A program made the translations under genes and the position numbers. Positions 63,174 to 64,000 of a DNA stretch of 64,000 bases are shown here, in pieces. The notes beneath the pieces were generated by a model that ran no database searches, was not told the origin of the DNA, and saw nothing but the letters and a program-made list of their open reading frames with translations. Source of the stretch: Hirudo medicinalis. Lineage: Eukaryota; Annelida; Clitellata; Hirudinida; Hirudinidae. Each line of letters starts with the position of its first letter. Position 1 is the stretch's first letter. The DNA lies in NCBI GenBank assembly GCA_011800805.1, contig MPNW01000778.1, positions 25,528 through 89,527 on the forward strand, given 5' to 3'.

Positions 63174-64000
63174 TTATTATTATTGTTATTATTATTATTA
63201 TATTAAAGTTACTTTGTCAATGATTGCAATGGGATTGCACTCAGGTGCAAGCATTAGGATTGAAAGTGGAGTCTGATTAAATTATCTGCCACCTCAGATC
63301 AAACTCACAAAGGAATCACATCGTGGTTTTCTTTTTCAAATTTATAAAATTATAAAATCACAATTATTATTATAAATGACAAACTATAATTTCCGAGGAA
63401 ATGTATTTTCGAGAATAAACAGAGTATAGACAAATGATTTGCTTAAAAATAGTAGCTTAACATAAACTTTTAAATTTAATAAATAATTCGGTTTTTTAAA
63501 TAATAATAATTAATTAATAATAAATTAATAAAATATTTATTTATAATAATATTTAATAATAATATTAATAGTAATATTTATTCTTAAAGGGCAACTGGGG
63601 CGCTAAAACGACCATTAATTAAATATTGATTATTCAGATAATTATGAAGTGTGATATTTATTACGTTAATTAGTAATTAAAATTATTCACGCGAGTACAA
63701 TGCGAGCTCATGAGGTGCAAACAACATGAATGCGTTAACTGCGGGAAGTCAGCGTCCACGTGACCACGACCACCTGGATGAAATATTGGGAGAGAAAAAT
63801 GTAAAAGGATACGAATGGAAAAAAGACAGAAAGGGTTGTGAGTGCCTGGAGACGATTCCTATTTTCCAGGTGATCGTCCTAATGGTCTTTTGCACTGTGC
63901 TTGATCCAACATCTCTTTTGATATTCCTCATCATCATCAATTATCGTCGTCATCATCATCATCATCATCATCATCGCCGTCGTCGTCGTCGTCCTCGTCG
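61351..64000. other. Spacer to the window end, no gene recognised
   Basis: A patch near 61970-62200 is richer in G+C and open in three frames on the + strand but has no motif. TTA microsatellite at 63085-63205; ATC/GTC array begins near 63928 and runs out of the window. Confidence 0.45.

Overview
This is animal nuclear DNA: AT-rich (introns and spacers about 70% A+T, exons clearly richer in G+C), with small GT-AG introns, AAT/ATC microsatellites, tRNA-derived SINEs and bilaterian-type genes (a neuroligin, an EGF/ZP-domain protein, an ABCB6-type transporter). A lophotrochozoan, perhaps an annelid, would fit, but the species cannot be read from the sequence. All exon models were built by hand from splice sites, reading phase and family motifs.

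Region 1 (1-8.4 kb, + strand): two head-to-tail ABCB6/HMT-1 half-transporter genes. The first enters already in progress. The second is complete from start to stop but carries a frame break and a missing stretch near its N-terminal part. The two copies share nearly identical patches, introns included, which points to gene conversion.

Region 2 (9.6-31.9 kb, - strand): a tandem family of at least four secreted proteins built from repeated, exon-encoded, cysteine-bearing modules with a distant resemblance to CAP/SCP domains. Three models stay in frame across 7 to 11 exons (299, 430 and 317 residues); the fourth has one frame break. The genes differ in which of three module types they keep. Relics of two further copies remain at 9.6-10.4 kb and 24.5 kb. 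Near-identical TATA-type promoters lie about 35 bases before three start codons.

Region 3 (32.6-33.6 kb): the decayed 3' end of a retroelement (endonuclease-like domain), a CCAAT/TATA promoter-like block, and a tRNA-Glu-derived SINE bounded by a 14-base target duplication.

Region 4 (34.8-44.8 kb, - strand): a neuroligin gene, seven exons covering most of the esterase-like domain, the membrane segment and the cytoplasmic tail. The N-terminal exon or exons were not found, and one intron contains a 547-base assembly gap.

Region 5 (44.8-64 kb): mostly repeat-rich spacer, with three phase-compatible + strand exons at 57.1-58.3 kb encoding EGF-like modules followed by the start of a ZP domain. 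The rest is microsatellites, minisatellites and unassigned sequence.
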